DNA from: Virgibacillus doumboii
Lineage (GTDB): Bacteria; Bacillota; Bacilli; Bacillales; Amphibacillaceae
NCBI RefSeq assembly: GCF_902806455.1
Contig: NZ_CADCWQ010000001.1
Span: 2,728,001-2,792,000 of the forward strand
Direction: 5' to 3'
DNA length: 64,000 bases
Positions 1 through 7,381 of this stretch are shown here, in pieces. The notes beneath the pieces are model-generated. The model saw nothing but the letters and a program-made list of their open reading frames with translations. It searched no databases and was not told the DNA's origin. The first letter of the stretch is position 1; each line of letters begins with the position of its first letter. The position numbers were made by a program, and so were the translations under genes.

Positions 1-130
1 TCAGGTATTTGTATGCTGTTTCCTGTACTGCATCCTCCGCATCTTTATGAGGAACGCCTTTTTTCACTAAGTACCGGTAAACAATATTCAGCTCATTATT
101 CAGTTCATCGTTTTGTGTATGATTTCCCAT
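1..130 (-). CDS. ECF sigma factor, N-terminal fragment (cut by window edge)
   Basis: Reading leftward from an ATG at 130, the frame stays open to the window edge and gives 43 residues. They look like sigma-70 region 2: a YRYLVKKG segment followed by HKDAEDAVQETAYKYL, the usual D-A-E/D-D-x-V-Q-E/D-T core that binds RNA polymerase and the -10 element. A purine-rich GGGGAGGGAC ribosome site lies directly upstream. The product would direct RNA polymerase to a small regulon; any anti-sigma partner would lie outside the window to the left. The family call rests on region 2 only, so the subgroup cannot be named. Confidence 0.75.
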   Translation of the reverse strand, partial: MGNHTQNDELNNELNIVYRYLVKKGVPHKDAEDAVQETAYKYL

Positions 131-199
131 GTCCCTCCCCCTGTGCCTATAAGACGTATGAATCGGTAGAAAGTTTACAACTGGAATATATTTTATCAT

Positions 200-231
200 G
201 AAAAAAACTGCAACTTTTAAAAGTTGCAGTT
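200..231 (-). terminator. Rho-independent terminator of the cupin/VOC unit
   Basis: A perfect 22-nt palindrome (arms CTGCAACTTTT/AAAAGTTGCAG, 208-229) is followed on the minus strand by seven T. It lies 19 bp beyond the cupin stop codon. Confidence 0.8.
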
Positions 232-249
232 TCCAGAGTATATATTCTC

Positions 250-606
250 CTATTTCTCCTTCGCCATCACGAGCGCCGGATCCAGCCCGTTGCTTTCGAT
301 GACAATTGCAGTCAGTCCATTCTCTGTTTTAGCCTCATGCCACTCGTTCTTCTCCCAATAAACAGTATCCCCAGTCTCTACAGGGAAAAAATCAACACTG
401 TTTCCACGCACAAAACCCTCACCAGCTGTAATTACCATCAACTGAGGCACTACCGCCTGATGATATCCAATATTCCCCTTCTCCTCGAGTTGCACATACC
501 CCACGTGTGCACCTTCCTCTGTTTGCAGGATGCGTGACATGGTGAAGTCTGAGTCGAATCTAGTAATGTTTCTCCCATGTTCCTGACTAAATTGGTAGAT
601 TTTCAT
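250..606 (-). CDS. cupin-domain protein
   Basis: A 118-residue single-domain protein. The central part (VPQLMVITAGEGFVRG, VETGDTVYWEKNEWHE) has the cupin barrel pattern, with an H-x-A/E pair near residue 92 that could hold a metal or sugar ligand. An earlier in-frame start is possible, but the ATG at 606 has a GAGAGGAGA ribosome site about 7 bases upstream, and the longer form would overlap the VOC gene. It lies 19 bases after the VOC gene and before a terminator, so the two are probably cotranscribed. Small stand-alone cupins of this kind are often binding or isomerase-like proteins; no substrate can be inferred. Confidence 0.75.
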   Translation of the reverse strand: MKIYQFSQEHGRNITRFDSDFTMSRILQTEEGAHVGYVQLEEKGNIGYHQAVVPQLMVITAGEGFVRGNSVDFFPVETGDTVYWEKNEWHEAKTENGLTAIVIESNGLDPALVMAKEK

Positions 607-625
607 CAAAGTCTCCTCTCGTTCC

Positions 626-1024
626 TTATACCCCGGGGGCAACCAGTTCCACTTTGATCCGGTCCGGGTCCTCAAAATAAACAGCATAATAATCCTTTCC
701 ACCGGCAAAAGGATGTTTATCCGGGTAAAGAATATTTACGCCGTAGCTCCTCAGTTCCTCAGCCACCTGATCAACATGCTTTCGTGAACGAGCATGAAAG
801 GCAAGATGGTTTAATCCCACGCGGCATCTGTGATAAGGAATATCCAGAAACCTTTCCTCGGCCTGTACAAAAACGATATATGTTTCATCTATTTTCCAGC
901 TTTGACCACTTTTCCATTCCTGGTACTTAGAATAACCTAAATCCTCAAGCAACCAACTCCAGAATTCTACCGATCTCTTTAAATCCGAAACATACAGTTC
1001 AATGTGATGTAACCCTTTCAGCAT
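626..1024 (-). CDS. VOC family protein (glyoxalase/dioxygenase fold)
   Basis: A 132-residue protein beginning MLKGLHHIELYVSDLKRSVEFW, a typical VOC opening with a metal-ligand histidine, and ending with YAVYFEDPDRIKVELVAP, which carries the closing glutamate. The middle segment CRVGLNHLAFHARS supplies another histidine. The start at 1024 was chosen over one seven codons earlier because of a GGGAGGAACG ribosome site. VOC proteins include glyoxalase I, FosB-type thiol transferases and ring-cleaving dioxygenases; the sequence does not decide between them. It is probably transcribed with the cupin gene. Confidence 0.8.
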   Translation of the reverse strand: MLKGLHHIELYVSDLKRSVEFWSWLLEDLGYSKYQEWKSGQSWKIDETYIVFVQAEERFLDIPYHRCRVGLNHLAFHARSRKHVDQVAEELRSYGVNILYPDKHPFAGGKDYYAVYFEDPDRIKVELVAPGV

Positions 1025-1048
1025 AGTCGTTCCTCCCACAAGCAATAT

Positions 1049-1573
1049 CTATTCTGCGACGATTTTCTCACCATCTTTTGAAATGGCTTCAAAAGTATAA
1101 GGCCCTAAACCATCCTTCATCTTTAAAAGAAAAAATCGATTACCGTTTATTGGGATAAAAGAGATATTATTATAATTCTTCTTCTCAGTTTCTATATGGA
1201 TTTTTTCCACATTAGGATTTGTAATCATTCCAAAGTAATAAGTAATGTGCTCTCCATCTGGTTTAGATACTCCAGATGTCCCCCAAGTAATTCCTTTATA
1301 TTCTTTAGCAGGTGGATAATAGGTGTTCGCCAATACACCAGGTTGGTCACTATTATCAACAAGCTTCCATGATCCCAGCCAATTTTGCTCAAGTCTGCCG
1401 GCAAACACGGTATGCCTGTTTCTGAAAAACGTTAACCACTCATCACCCACCTTCCTCACACCATATATTTCTTCTATAGAAGGCGTCCGGGAATTCGTGA
1501 TATGAAATACATCTTCAGTGGTGGGAGTTTGCTGATGGTTATATATGAGAAACATAACAATGAATAGACTCAC
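1049..1573 (-). CDS. membrane-anchored hypothetical protein with TNPN motif
   Basis: Unrecognised family. A short hydrophobic N-terminal segment (SLFIVMFLIYN) anchors an exported domain of about 150 residues containing YFGMITNPNVEKIHIE near the middle. The coordinates use a GTG at 1573, which has no good ribosome site. The frame continues upstream through a Lys-rich plus hydrophobic signal-like stretch to an ATT codon at 1601-1603, preceded by AAAGGGGGA at good spacing, so the true start may be that rare ATT codon. The protein at 23276-23872 has the same plan (TM segment, then YGIVTNPNITEVELD), suggesting paralogs. Function unknown; extracytoplasmic location inferred. Confidence 0.6.
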   Translation of the reverse strand: MSLFIVMFLIYNHQQTPTTEDVFHITNSRTPSIEEIYGVRKVGDEWLTFFRNRHTVFAGRLEQNWLGSWKLVDNSDQPGVLANTYYPPAKEYKGITWGTSGVSKPDGEHITYYFGMITNPNVEKIHIETEKKNYNNISFIPINGNRFFLLKMKDGLGPYTFEAISKDGEKIVAE

Positions 1574-1671
1574 TAAAGCAATTCCAATTACAATTTTTTT
1601 AATAAAAACACTCCCCCTTTAAAACAGTGAGGTTCATTCATTAAGACAACTGATTGGTGTAAAAAATTTAA

Positions 1672-1905
1672 AATATTCCACCTTTAATTATCCCATTAAG
1701 GCTGCTGGATAACAAGAGCGCCTTGACAGTTAAAGAAGAAGTGGAAAATGGCAAACTAAAAATTCTGTCTCACTCAGAAGAGCTCGAGCCAATATATTCC
1801 CATATGTTAATTAAAAAGAAAAAATGGCTGATGCCAGCGGTGGAGACTTTTGTTGAAGTTGTTCTAAATTCTGTTGGTGAATCTGATTTACAGGCTACCC
1901 GTTAA
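1672..1905 (+). pseudogene. C-terminal remnant of a LysR-type regulator
   Basis: The frame opens after a TAA at 1669-1671 and has no plausible start. It encodes about 77 residues matching the end of a LysR effector-binding domain: a LLDNKSALTVKEEVENG stretch, then LKIL, then IYSHMLIKKKKWLMPAVETF, the usual final strand and helix. There is no helix-turn-helix region upstream, so only the 3' third of the gene remains. Its stop overlaps the end of the convergent membrane-protein gene by a few bases. Family assignment is by pattern only. Confidence 0.55.
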
Positions 1906-2249
1906 CTCAAATTGGTATCGTTATTTCTCTTAACAGCAAATCTTCTGAGCAGAAAACAAACCAGGTACGCAATACAGGTTAATCCGAACAAAGCGAAAAT
2001 ACCGGGTGTAAAGACTAAAAACGCGCTTATCGGCAGCGACCATAAAAATGCGATAAACATAAAAATATACTGTGACGAAAATGAACCAAGGACTGCCAAA
2101 CAAGCAGGTAATAATAGCATCATAAAGGTGTTCATTGCCGGTTCATATTCTTCAAATGCCGAATATGGATTATAAAATTTCATTATGATCCATAAGATTA
2201 TACTGGCAATGCCTGCGATTACCCCCAGGATTTTTGCAGTTTTAACCAT
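1902..2249 (-). CDS. small polytopic membrane protein
   Basis: 115 residues with about four predicted membrane segments (roughly 8-24, 40-56, 60-78, 82-102) and a basic tail (RRFAVKRNN). The ATG at 2249 has a GCAGGAGTGA ribosome site. No family recognised. It stands alone, convergent with the LysR remnant. The 266 bases upstream, before the divergent SDR gene, are AT-rich and show no further gene. Confidence 0.6.
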   Translation of the reverse strand: MVKTAKILGVIAGIASIILWIIMKFYNPYSAFEEYEPAMNTFMMLLLPACLAVLGSFSSQYIFMFIAFLWSLPISAFLVFTPGIFALFGLTCIAYLVCFLLRRFAVKRNNDTNLS

Positions 2250-2515
2250 TGTTAATCACTCCTGCTTTCATATCTTTTGTATATCTTTTACCGTTAATCC
2301 AATTTCACAAACGAAACTAAATCACAAAACCATGCTTTAACTAAGATACATTTAATAGCCTCCCCTGAAAGTGTAATTTTTAGAGAATTTTTTCAAACCT
2401 CCCCTCTGATATTGTCATTGTTAACCATAATTATAATACCTCTTCAATTTTATGCAATTACGATTGTTAAATATTTCTAATATTGCTAAAATAAATTCCA
2501 GAGAGGTGACTGTAG

Positions 2516-3376
2516 ATGAACGTTTCCGAGCAAAACCAATCCGTTGTTTTCATCACCGGTGCATCAGGCGGATTCGGTCTTTTGATAAGCCTGGCACTTG
2601 CTGAAGCAGGGTATTTTGTCGTGGCTACGATGCGGAATTTATCAAAAAAAGAAAGACTACTGGGAAAAGCACTGGAAAAGGGCGTCAAAACTAACATTGA
2701 ATGCATCGAGTTAGACGTAACCAAACAAGATAAAATTGCTTCCGTGATTCCAGAGGTTATTGATCGTTTCGGGTCTATTGATGTACTCATTAACAATGCA
2801 GGATACGCAGCGGGTGGGTTTACGGAGGAATTGTCACTTGAAGATTGGCGCCAACAGTTTGAAACGAACTTCTTTGGATTGGTTGCCGTAACAAAAGCCG
2901 TTATCCCTCATATGAGAAAGCAACAGCGTGGTACTATCATCAATCTTTCCAGCATTAGCGGCAGGATGGCACTCCCTGGCCTTGGTCCTTATTCTGCATC
3001 CAAACACGCGGTTGAAGGATTCAGTGAGTCACTAAGGCTGGAATTGCTGCCATTTGGTATTCATGTTGTACTAATTGAGCCAGGTTCCTATCTAACGGAT
3101 ATTTGGTCAAAAGGAATGGAAGCATTTCATGTCGATTCGGAATCTCCATATAAAGAGAAAACCGAAACACTAATGAAAATCGTGAACCACATCGCAAAAA
3201 CAGCCGATGACCCTGAAGACGTCGTCCGACTGATTGTTGAGGTGGTTCAAAAAGACAATCCAGATCTTCGTTATCCAGTTGGTAAAGGTGTAAAAAGCCA
3301 GATACGTATGAAAAGTTTATTGCCATGGAGATGGGTGGAGCGTACAATTTTGAAAAAAGTCCGTCCGAGGAAATAA
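2516..3376 (+). CDS. SDR family oxidoreductase
   Basis: A 286-residue classical short-chain dehydrogenase/reductase. The NAD(P)-binding turn TGASGGFG is at residues 14-21, the NNAG motif near 92, a catalytic serine in INLSSISG, and the YSASK pair near 162. The Arg after the first strand (ATMRN) suggests a preference for NADP(H). The C-terminal part (ESPYKEKTETLMKIV...) resembles the subgroup often labelled oxidoreductase/estradiol dehydrogenase-like. Cytoplasmic; the substrate cannot be read from sequence. The GAGAGGTGA ribosome site fixes the start. It is followed closely by a lipoprotein gene on the same strand. Confidence 0.9.
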   Translation: MNVSEQNQSVVFITGASGGFGLLISLALAEAGYFVVATMRNLSKKERLLGKALEKGVKTNIECIELDVTKQDKIASVIPEVIDRFGSIDVLINNAGYAAGGFTEELSLEDWRQQFETNFFGLVAVTKAVIPHMRKQQRGTIINLSSISGRMALPGLGPYSASKHAVEGFSESLRLELLPFGIHVVLIEPGSYLTDIWSKGMEAFHVDSESPYKEKTETLMKIVNHIAKTADDPEDVVRLIVEVVQKDNPDLRYPVGKGVKSQIRMKSLLPWRWVERTILKKVRPRK

Positions 3377-3423
3377 TACTATTGATAAATAATACAATTG
3401 GTTTATATAAGGGGGGCAAAAAT

Positions 3424-3849
3424 GTGAAAAAAATATTATTTTTATTATCATTAGTTTTTATGGTGCTTACCGGATGTGATTTTGGTAATGATGAATTAAC
3501 TTATGAGAATGTTAATTTAGAAAAAACAAATGGGGATGTAAAAACATTTATTAATCGAATGGAAACAAAAGAAGATGGAACTGGAAATGGTATTTATATG
3601 TTCAATGACACCGATAAAAGGTACTATTTATATCTCAGCCAAGAATTTTTGGATAACGGTAAACACTTTGGAAAAATAGATATTAAGACAGAAGAAAGTT
3701 CACTTAACATCTATTTAAGCGATGATTCGGAAGGTGAAAAAGTAATCAATAAGTATAAAGTATATGAAATTAAATTAGATAAACAATATAAAATTATTAA
3801 GGTTTTTAAAAATGGTGAAGAAACTCATTTCCAAACAATAGGAGCTTGA
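3424..3849 (+). CDS. small lipoprotein
   Basis: 141 residues. The GTG start at 3424 follows AAGGGGGGC. The N-terminus (MKKILFLLSLVFMVLTGC) is a lipoprotein signal with lipobox LTGC, so the mature protein should be tethered to the outer face of the membrane through Cys18. The mature part is charged and rich in Lys, Asp and Tyr; no family was recognised. The local AT content is clearly higher than in the neighbouring SDR gene, which may indicate separate ancestry. It lies between the SDR gene and a small membrane protein, possibly as an operon. Confidence 0.7.
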   Translation: MKKILFLLSLVFMVLTGCDFGNDELTYENVNLEKTNGDVKTFINRMETKEDGTGNGIYMFNDTDKRYYLYLSQEFLDNGKHFGKIDIKTEESSLNIYLSDDSEGEKVINKYKVYEIKLDKQYKIIKVFKNGEETHFQTIGA

Positions 3850-3903
3850 TAATTTAAGTGAAATTAGCAAACTAAACAGGTTATTTAAGGGAGTAGAGAT
3901 TTT

Positions 3904-4128
3904 ATGTTTTTTATAATAGTTTTTAGTCTAATTATTGGATTAATAACCGTATACCAATATAGAAATAAACCAAGTAATTCTTTAATATTATTTGGAATTC
4001 TTTGTGTGGTTGCTGGCGGGTCCTTAATAAATTTTACCGAATCATTATGGTCACTTATAGGATTACCGCTTTTAATAACAGGATTCTGTTTTGGGGTTTA
4101 TGGTATTAGTGTCAGTGAAATCCAATAA
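3904..4128 (+). CDS. small membrane protein
   Basis: 74 residues with three hydrophobic segments (1-17, 26-45, 50-69) and very short loops. The ribosome site is AAGGGAGTAG. Family unknown. It follows the lipoprotein gene by 54 bases on the same strand and shares its AT-rich composition. The 196 bases downstream contain only a 22-codon open stretch ending in IGISLHVIG-like residues with no start codon, possibly a gene scrap. Confidence 0.55.
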   Translation: MFFIIVFSLIIGLITVYQYRNKPSNSLILFGILCVVAGGSLINFTESLWSLIGLPLLITGFCFGVYGISVSEIQ

Positions 4129-4324
4129 AATAATAGTAACATAGACTATGCAAAAAGGATTACTAGTTTAGATATGCCGAGGAAATAACTAAACGAAAAG
4201 AATGGCTCCGAATTAACGGTATTTCACTGCATGTGATTGGATAAAAAAGCAACAAATGCTTAGGAAATGCTTCTGATCCTTAAGATCATGAAAGTATGAA
4301 GAGCAAGGCTCCTATGTTTTTTAG

Positions 4325-4519
4325 TTAGATTACAATTTCCTGCACTCTGCCTACCATTCCGTTCTCCAGCATAACCTTAATGCCATGCGGATGTGAAGCA
4401 GAATTTGTCAATATTTTTGACACTATACCTTCTGTTAATTTTCCGGTGCGTTGGTCCTGCTTTTGTACAACACGCACTTTTTGCCCTTGTTTTATATTTT
4501 CTCTTAATGTTCCTGCCAT
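4325..4519 (-). CDS. ywbE: YwbE family protein
   Basis: 64 residues with the compact pattern of the YwbE family (formerly DUF2196): RENIKQGQKVRVVQKQDQRTG, then GIVSKILTNS, then HPHGIKVMLENGMVGRVQEI. This is full family length. It is a small basic cytoplasmic protein of unknown role, widespread in Bacillaceae and some proteobacteria. The ATG has an AAGGAG site about 9 bases upstream. Single-gene unit. Confidence 0.88.
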   Translation of the reverse strand: MAGTLRENIKQGQKVRVVQKQDQRTGKLTEGIVSKILTNSASHPHGIKVMLENGMVGRVQEIVI

Positions 4520-4715
4520 GTGATTTGTCTCCTTGAGTTGGATTTATAAAAAATAATTCCTCATAAATGGCATACCCAACAAGGCACACCATAATAAATC
4601 GAACATTTGTTTGCATTTTGCTATTAATCTACAAAACTGTGTGGTAAAATATACACAGCAACTACATAGTATAGTGGGCGGTTGGCCATCTTCCTTATAG
4701 AAGGGAGGTGGTAGG

Positions 4716-4835
4716 ATGACGACATATGAAGCATTAAGTTTAGTAGCGCAATTTAGTTTATCACTAATAGCGTCACTGACACTGATTGTAACTATTGTCG
4801 TCTACCTGCAAAAAAAAGAAGTAACCGCCCCATGA
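4716..4835 (+). CDS. holin-like type I toxin (TxpA/BsrG-like)
   Basis: 39 residues beginning MTTYEALSLVAQFSLSLIAS, then a single membrane span, then a YLQKKEVTAP tail. This is the characteristic Bacillus small hydrophobic toxin (putative holin-like toxin family). A strong GGGAGGTGG ribosome site lies 5 bases before the ATG. In txpA/ratA and bsrG/SR4 such peptides damage the membrane unless an antisense RNA covers the 3' end of the toxin mRNA; here a convergent RNA with a strong promoter fits that role. The assignment is by sequence pattern. Confidence 0.85.
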   Translation: MTTYEALSLVAQFSLSLIASLTLIVTIVVYLQKKEVTAP

Positions 4836-4943
4836 CCAGTGCGATTACTTCCTTTGACTTGAACACCAAAAATGGTCAGCCGCTCTTTATGCGGACTGTA
4901 GTTGCCGGTGCCGGGCAGTTCGTGCTGCTCGGTACCTTTTCTT
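4812..4943 (-). ncRNA. antisense antitoxin RNA (RatA/SR4-like)
   Basis: A minus-strand transcript is predicted from the promoter at 4950-4978 to a hairpin that ends in eight T on the minus strand inside the 3' end of the toxin ORF. It would be about 130 nt and complementary to the last codons and 3' untranslated region of the toxin mRNA. The body contains GC-rich inverted stretches (CCGGTGCCGGG and neighbours) expected to fold. No ORF fits it. Role inferred from arrangement and from the txpA/ratA precedent. Confidence 0.65.
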
Positions 4944-4949
4944 ATTATT

Positions 4950-4978
4950 AGTATAAGTTGATTAGGTTATACTGTCAA
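4950..4978 (-). promoter_or_regulatory. sigma-A promoter of the antisense RNA
   Basis: On the minus strand TTGACA and TATACT are separated by exactly 17 bases, a near-consensus vegetative promoter. It points into the toxin gene with no protein gene behind it. Confidence 0.8.
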
Positions 4979-4992
4979 TTTGTTAGGGGAAT

Positions 4993-5130
4993 TTAAAATA
5001 ACTCTCTATCTGTACTTCTGTTTTTACATAAACTGACCTGATACATAGAAAGCAGTGCTGCTCCAATTGAATAAATAACAAACAATAGCATTGTCTCAAC
5101 AAAACCACGCTGAATATCAACTGAGTTAAA
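4993..5130 (-). pseudogene. C-terminal remnant of an MFS transporter
   Basis: The minus frame encodes a segment (LLFVIYSIGAALLSMY) that closely resembles the final helix of the intact MFS gene at 7382-8542 (LFVILSIGAALVSMY). The flanking residues also align loosely (NSVDIQRG against ERASVEQN). Upstream it is cut off by the ltaS terminator, so about 40 codons remain. A duplicated transporter copy has probably decayed here. Confidence 0.5.
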
Positions 5131-5165
5131 AAAATTAAGGTGGTGTCGCCACCACCTTAATTTAT
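5131..5165 (-). terminator. terminator of the LtaS gene
   Basis: A long stem (AATTAAGGTGGTG with its complement) around a 3-4 nt loop is followed by seven T on the minus strand. It sits at the LtaS stop codon. Confidence 0.85.
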
Positions 5166-7123
5166 TCCTCTTTTTCCTCTTCCTTAATATACGAGTACTC
5201 CGAAGCATCCACAGGTTGCCATTTCTCACTCGGCTCATAAAACCGTAAGAGATCGCCTAACAATACATTATCGGACAATTCGAGTTCATGGCGTACTTTT
5301 TTAGCCATTTCCTTCATCTCTTTTGTCGGTTCCTTGATTTCTTCACCTGTTTCATTATCATAATATTTTCCGTCTACCATTGTATATTTTCGTGTTATAA
5401 AGTCACCGTCACGTAAGATGACATATTCTTTGTGTTCTTTCGAAAACATATCTGTACCAAACATAATGTACTTGTTGGCTTTGATACCCATCAAGTGCAG
5501 CAATGTTGGCATGACATCGACCTGACTGGAGTATTCGTGAACAGTACCCTTGCCGTCGACGCCAGGAATTTTAATCAAAAATGGAACACGCTGTAATTGT
5601 GTATGCTTAAAGTCGGTTATTTTTTCACCGGTAATCTGCTTCATCGCTTTATCATGATTTTCCGAAATACCATAGTGGTCACCATAAATCATGATTACCG
5701 AATCTTTATACAGACCTGCTTCCTTCAGATCTTTAAAGAACTGTTTCAAGGACTCATCCAGGTATCGTGCTGTCTGGAAATACCGGTCCACCGATGGGTC
5801 ACCTGTATTCGCAGGCTTTATGGATGCTTCCTCATCACCTATCAGATACGGGTGATGGTGGGTTAACGTCATCATGTGTGCATAAAACGGTTGTTCAAGC
5901 GACTTCAGCATCGGCATCGACTGTTTGAAGAAAGGCTTATCCTTCAAGCCATAGCCAATCACATTTTCCTCGTTCATGTCATAGTGCTCGGCATGGAAAA
6001 ACTTATCGATCCCAAATTCCTTATAAACCTCATCACGGTTCCAGAAGCTTTTGTTGTCGCCATGGAATACTGCTGACGTATAATTCTGCTTCTGTCCGAG
6101 AATAGCGGGCAATGCCTGATACGTGTTATTTCCTTTGGTCACAAAAGCCGCTCCCTGTGGCAACGGATAAAGGGAAGTATCCAATAACAATTCAGCATCG
6201 GCAGTTTTACCCTGAGCCACCTGGTGGAAGAAGTTATCAAAATACGTGAAATTCTTACTTTGGTCGTGAACCAATGAATTTAAAAATGGTGTTACCTCTT
6301 CACCATGAAGCTTGTAATCTATTAAAAATGACTGAAATGACTCAAGGTGAATTTTAATAATATTTTTGCCCTTTGCAGCACCAAAAAGTTCCTTATTCGG
6401 AGAGGCATATTTATTATTCGTGTAGTTTTGAACAACCGTAATATCATCGCTGTCTGCAAGTACACGCTGTCTGGACGATTTTATCGTTTGAACCGCATCA
6501 TAGATTGCAAAATTATACGAGCCCAAATACTTCACAATATAGTTACGGTCGAATGTTCTTGTTAAAAGTTCTGGTCGATCCTCTGTTGCAAGACTTAAGT
6601 TGACAGCTAATGCCATCACACCTGCCACAAGTACAAGTGCAGGTTTCCACATTTTCAAACGGCTTACTGACCAGGTTTTTCTGCTCCAAACATACAATGT
6701 AATCAATAAAATGATATCCACTGCATACAGCAGATCATGCCATGCCATCAAATTGACTATACTTCCGCCAAGACTACCAAAGTTGTCGGTCTGCGTCAGG
6801 GTTGGCAGTGTAATATAGTCAGTCGCCGACCGGTAGTAGACCACATTCGCGTATAACAGAAAACTCATCAGGAAATCTGCTACAATTATCCATATTCCTG
6901 CACGCTTACCCTTAGCAAACAGCGCAATACCAAGGAAGATCAATGCTGAGCTGAGCGGGTTGAAAAACAGCAGAAATTCCTGCATAGCATTTTGTATATC
7001 AAGATTAAATTCATAGACGTAAGTCAGGTAGGATTTGATCCAAAGCAATCCTACTGCGATGAAAAAGAATCCCATTTTTGACACCGATATATTTTTGTTT
7101 ATCAATTTATTTTTATTCATCAT
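5162..7123 (-). CDS. ltaS: lipoteichoic acid synthase family protein (LtaS-like)
   Basis: 653 residues. Five N-terminal membrane segments (to about residue 190) are followed by an extracellular sulfatase-fold domain. The presumed catalytic threonine is in QGKTADAELL near residue 300, and metal ligands include IKIHLESFQS and YGDHYGIS, as in LtaS. The enzyme transfers glycerol phosphate from phosphatidylglycerol to build the lipoteichoic acid chain. Bacillus has several paralogs (LtaS, YfnI, YqgS, YvgJ), and the window alone does not tell which this is. A tandem ATG-ATG starts the gene behind AGAAGG; the first was used. Transcribed alone, with a strong terminator. Confidence 0.88.
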   Translation of the reverse strand: MMNKNKLINKNISVSKMGFFFIAVGLLWIKSYLTYVYEFNLDIQNAMQEFLLFFNPLSSALIFLGIALFAKGKRAGIWIIVADFLMSFLLYANVVYYRSATDYITLPTLTQTDNFGSLGGSIVNLMAWHDLLYAVDIILLITLYVWSRKTWSVSRLKMWKPALVLVAGVMALAVNLSLATEDRPELLTRTFDRNYIVKYLGSYNFAIYDAVQTIKSSRQRVLADSDDITVVQNYTNNKYASPNKELFGAAKGKNIIKIHLESFQSFLIDYKLHGEEVTPFLNSLVHDQSKNFTYFDNFFHQVAQGKTADAELLLDTSLYPLPQGAAFVTKGNNTYQALPAILGQKQNYTSAVFHGDNKSFWNRDEVYKEFGIDKFFHAEHYDMNEENVIGYGLKDKPFFKQSMPMLKSLEQPFYAHMMTLTHHHPYLIGDEEASIKPANTGDPSVDRYFQTARYLDESLKQFFKDLKEAGLYKDSVIMIYGDHYGISENHDKAMKQITGEKITDFKHTQLQRVPFLIKIPGVDGKGTVHEYSSQVDVMPTLLHLMGIKANKYIMFGTDMFSKEHKEYVILRDGDFITRKYTMVDGKYYDNETGEEIKEPTKEMKEMAKKVRHELELSDNVLLGDLLRFYEPSEKWQPVDASEYSYIKEEEKEE

Positions 7124-7381
7124 TACGCTCAAACCTTCTTCAATTTGAAATTATTTTTACATTGAAACACATATTTCACTAACAAGCAAGAGTAGATTTT
7201 CTCATCTGCTATATTAATAGAAAAAACCTGATAACTTATATATTAAACAAGTTCCCTATAAGATTTTACAACATATGTTCTCTAATATCTATCACAATAA
7301 TTTCCATATTAAAATGATGCACTTTATCGGGCGCACCATTTTTTAATCGTTTAGACTTAATTAAAGCGAAGGATAACCCAC

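Noticed and set aside
4140..4245. 22-codon open stretch ending in a GISLHVIG-like sequence
   Set aside because: No start codon or ribosome site; too short to assign, only a possible gene scrap.
4600..4680. Promoter of the toxin gene
   Set aside because: TAAAAT and TATAGT boxes are visible, but no -35 element at good spacing could be fixed.
7310..7344. Hairpin AAATGGTGC...GTGCATCATTT after the MFS gene as strong terminator
   Set aside because: The stem needs several G-U pairs and the minus-strand T run is only four; mentioned under the MFS gene but not scored as a separate feature.
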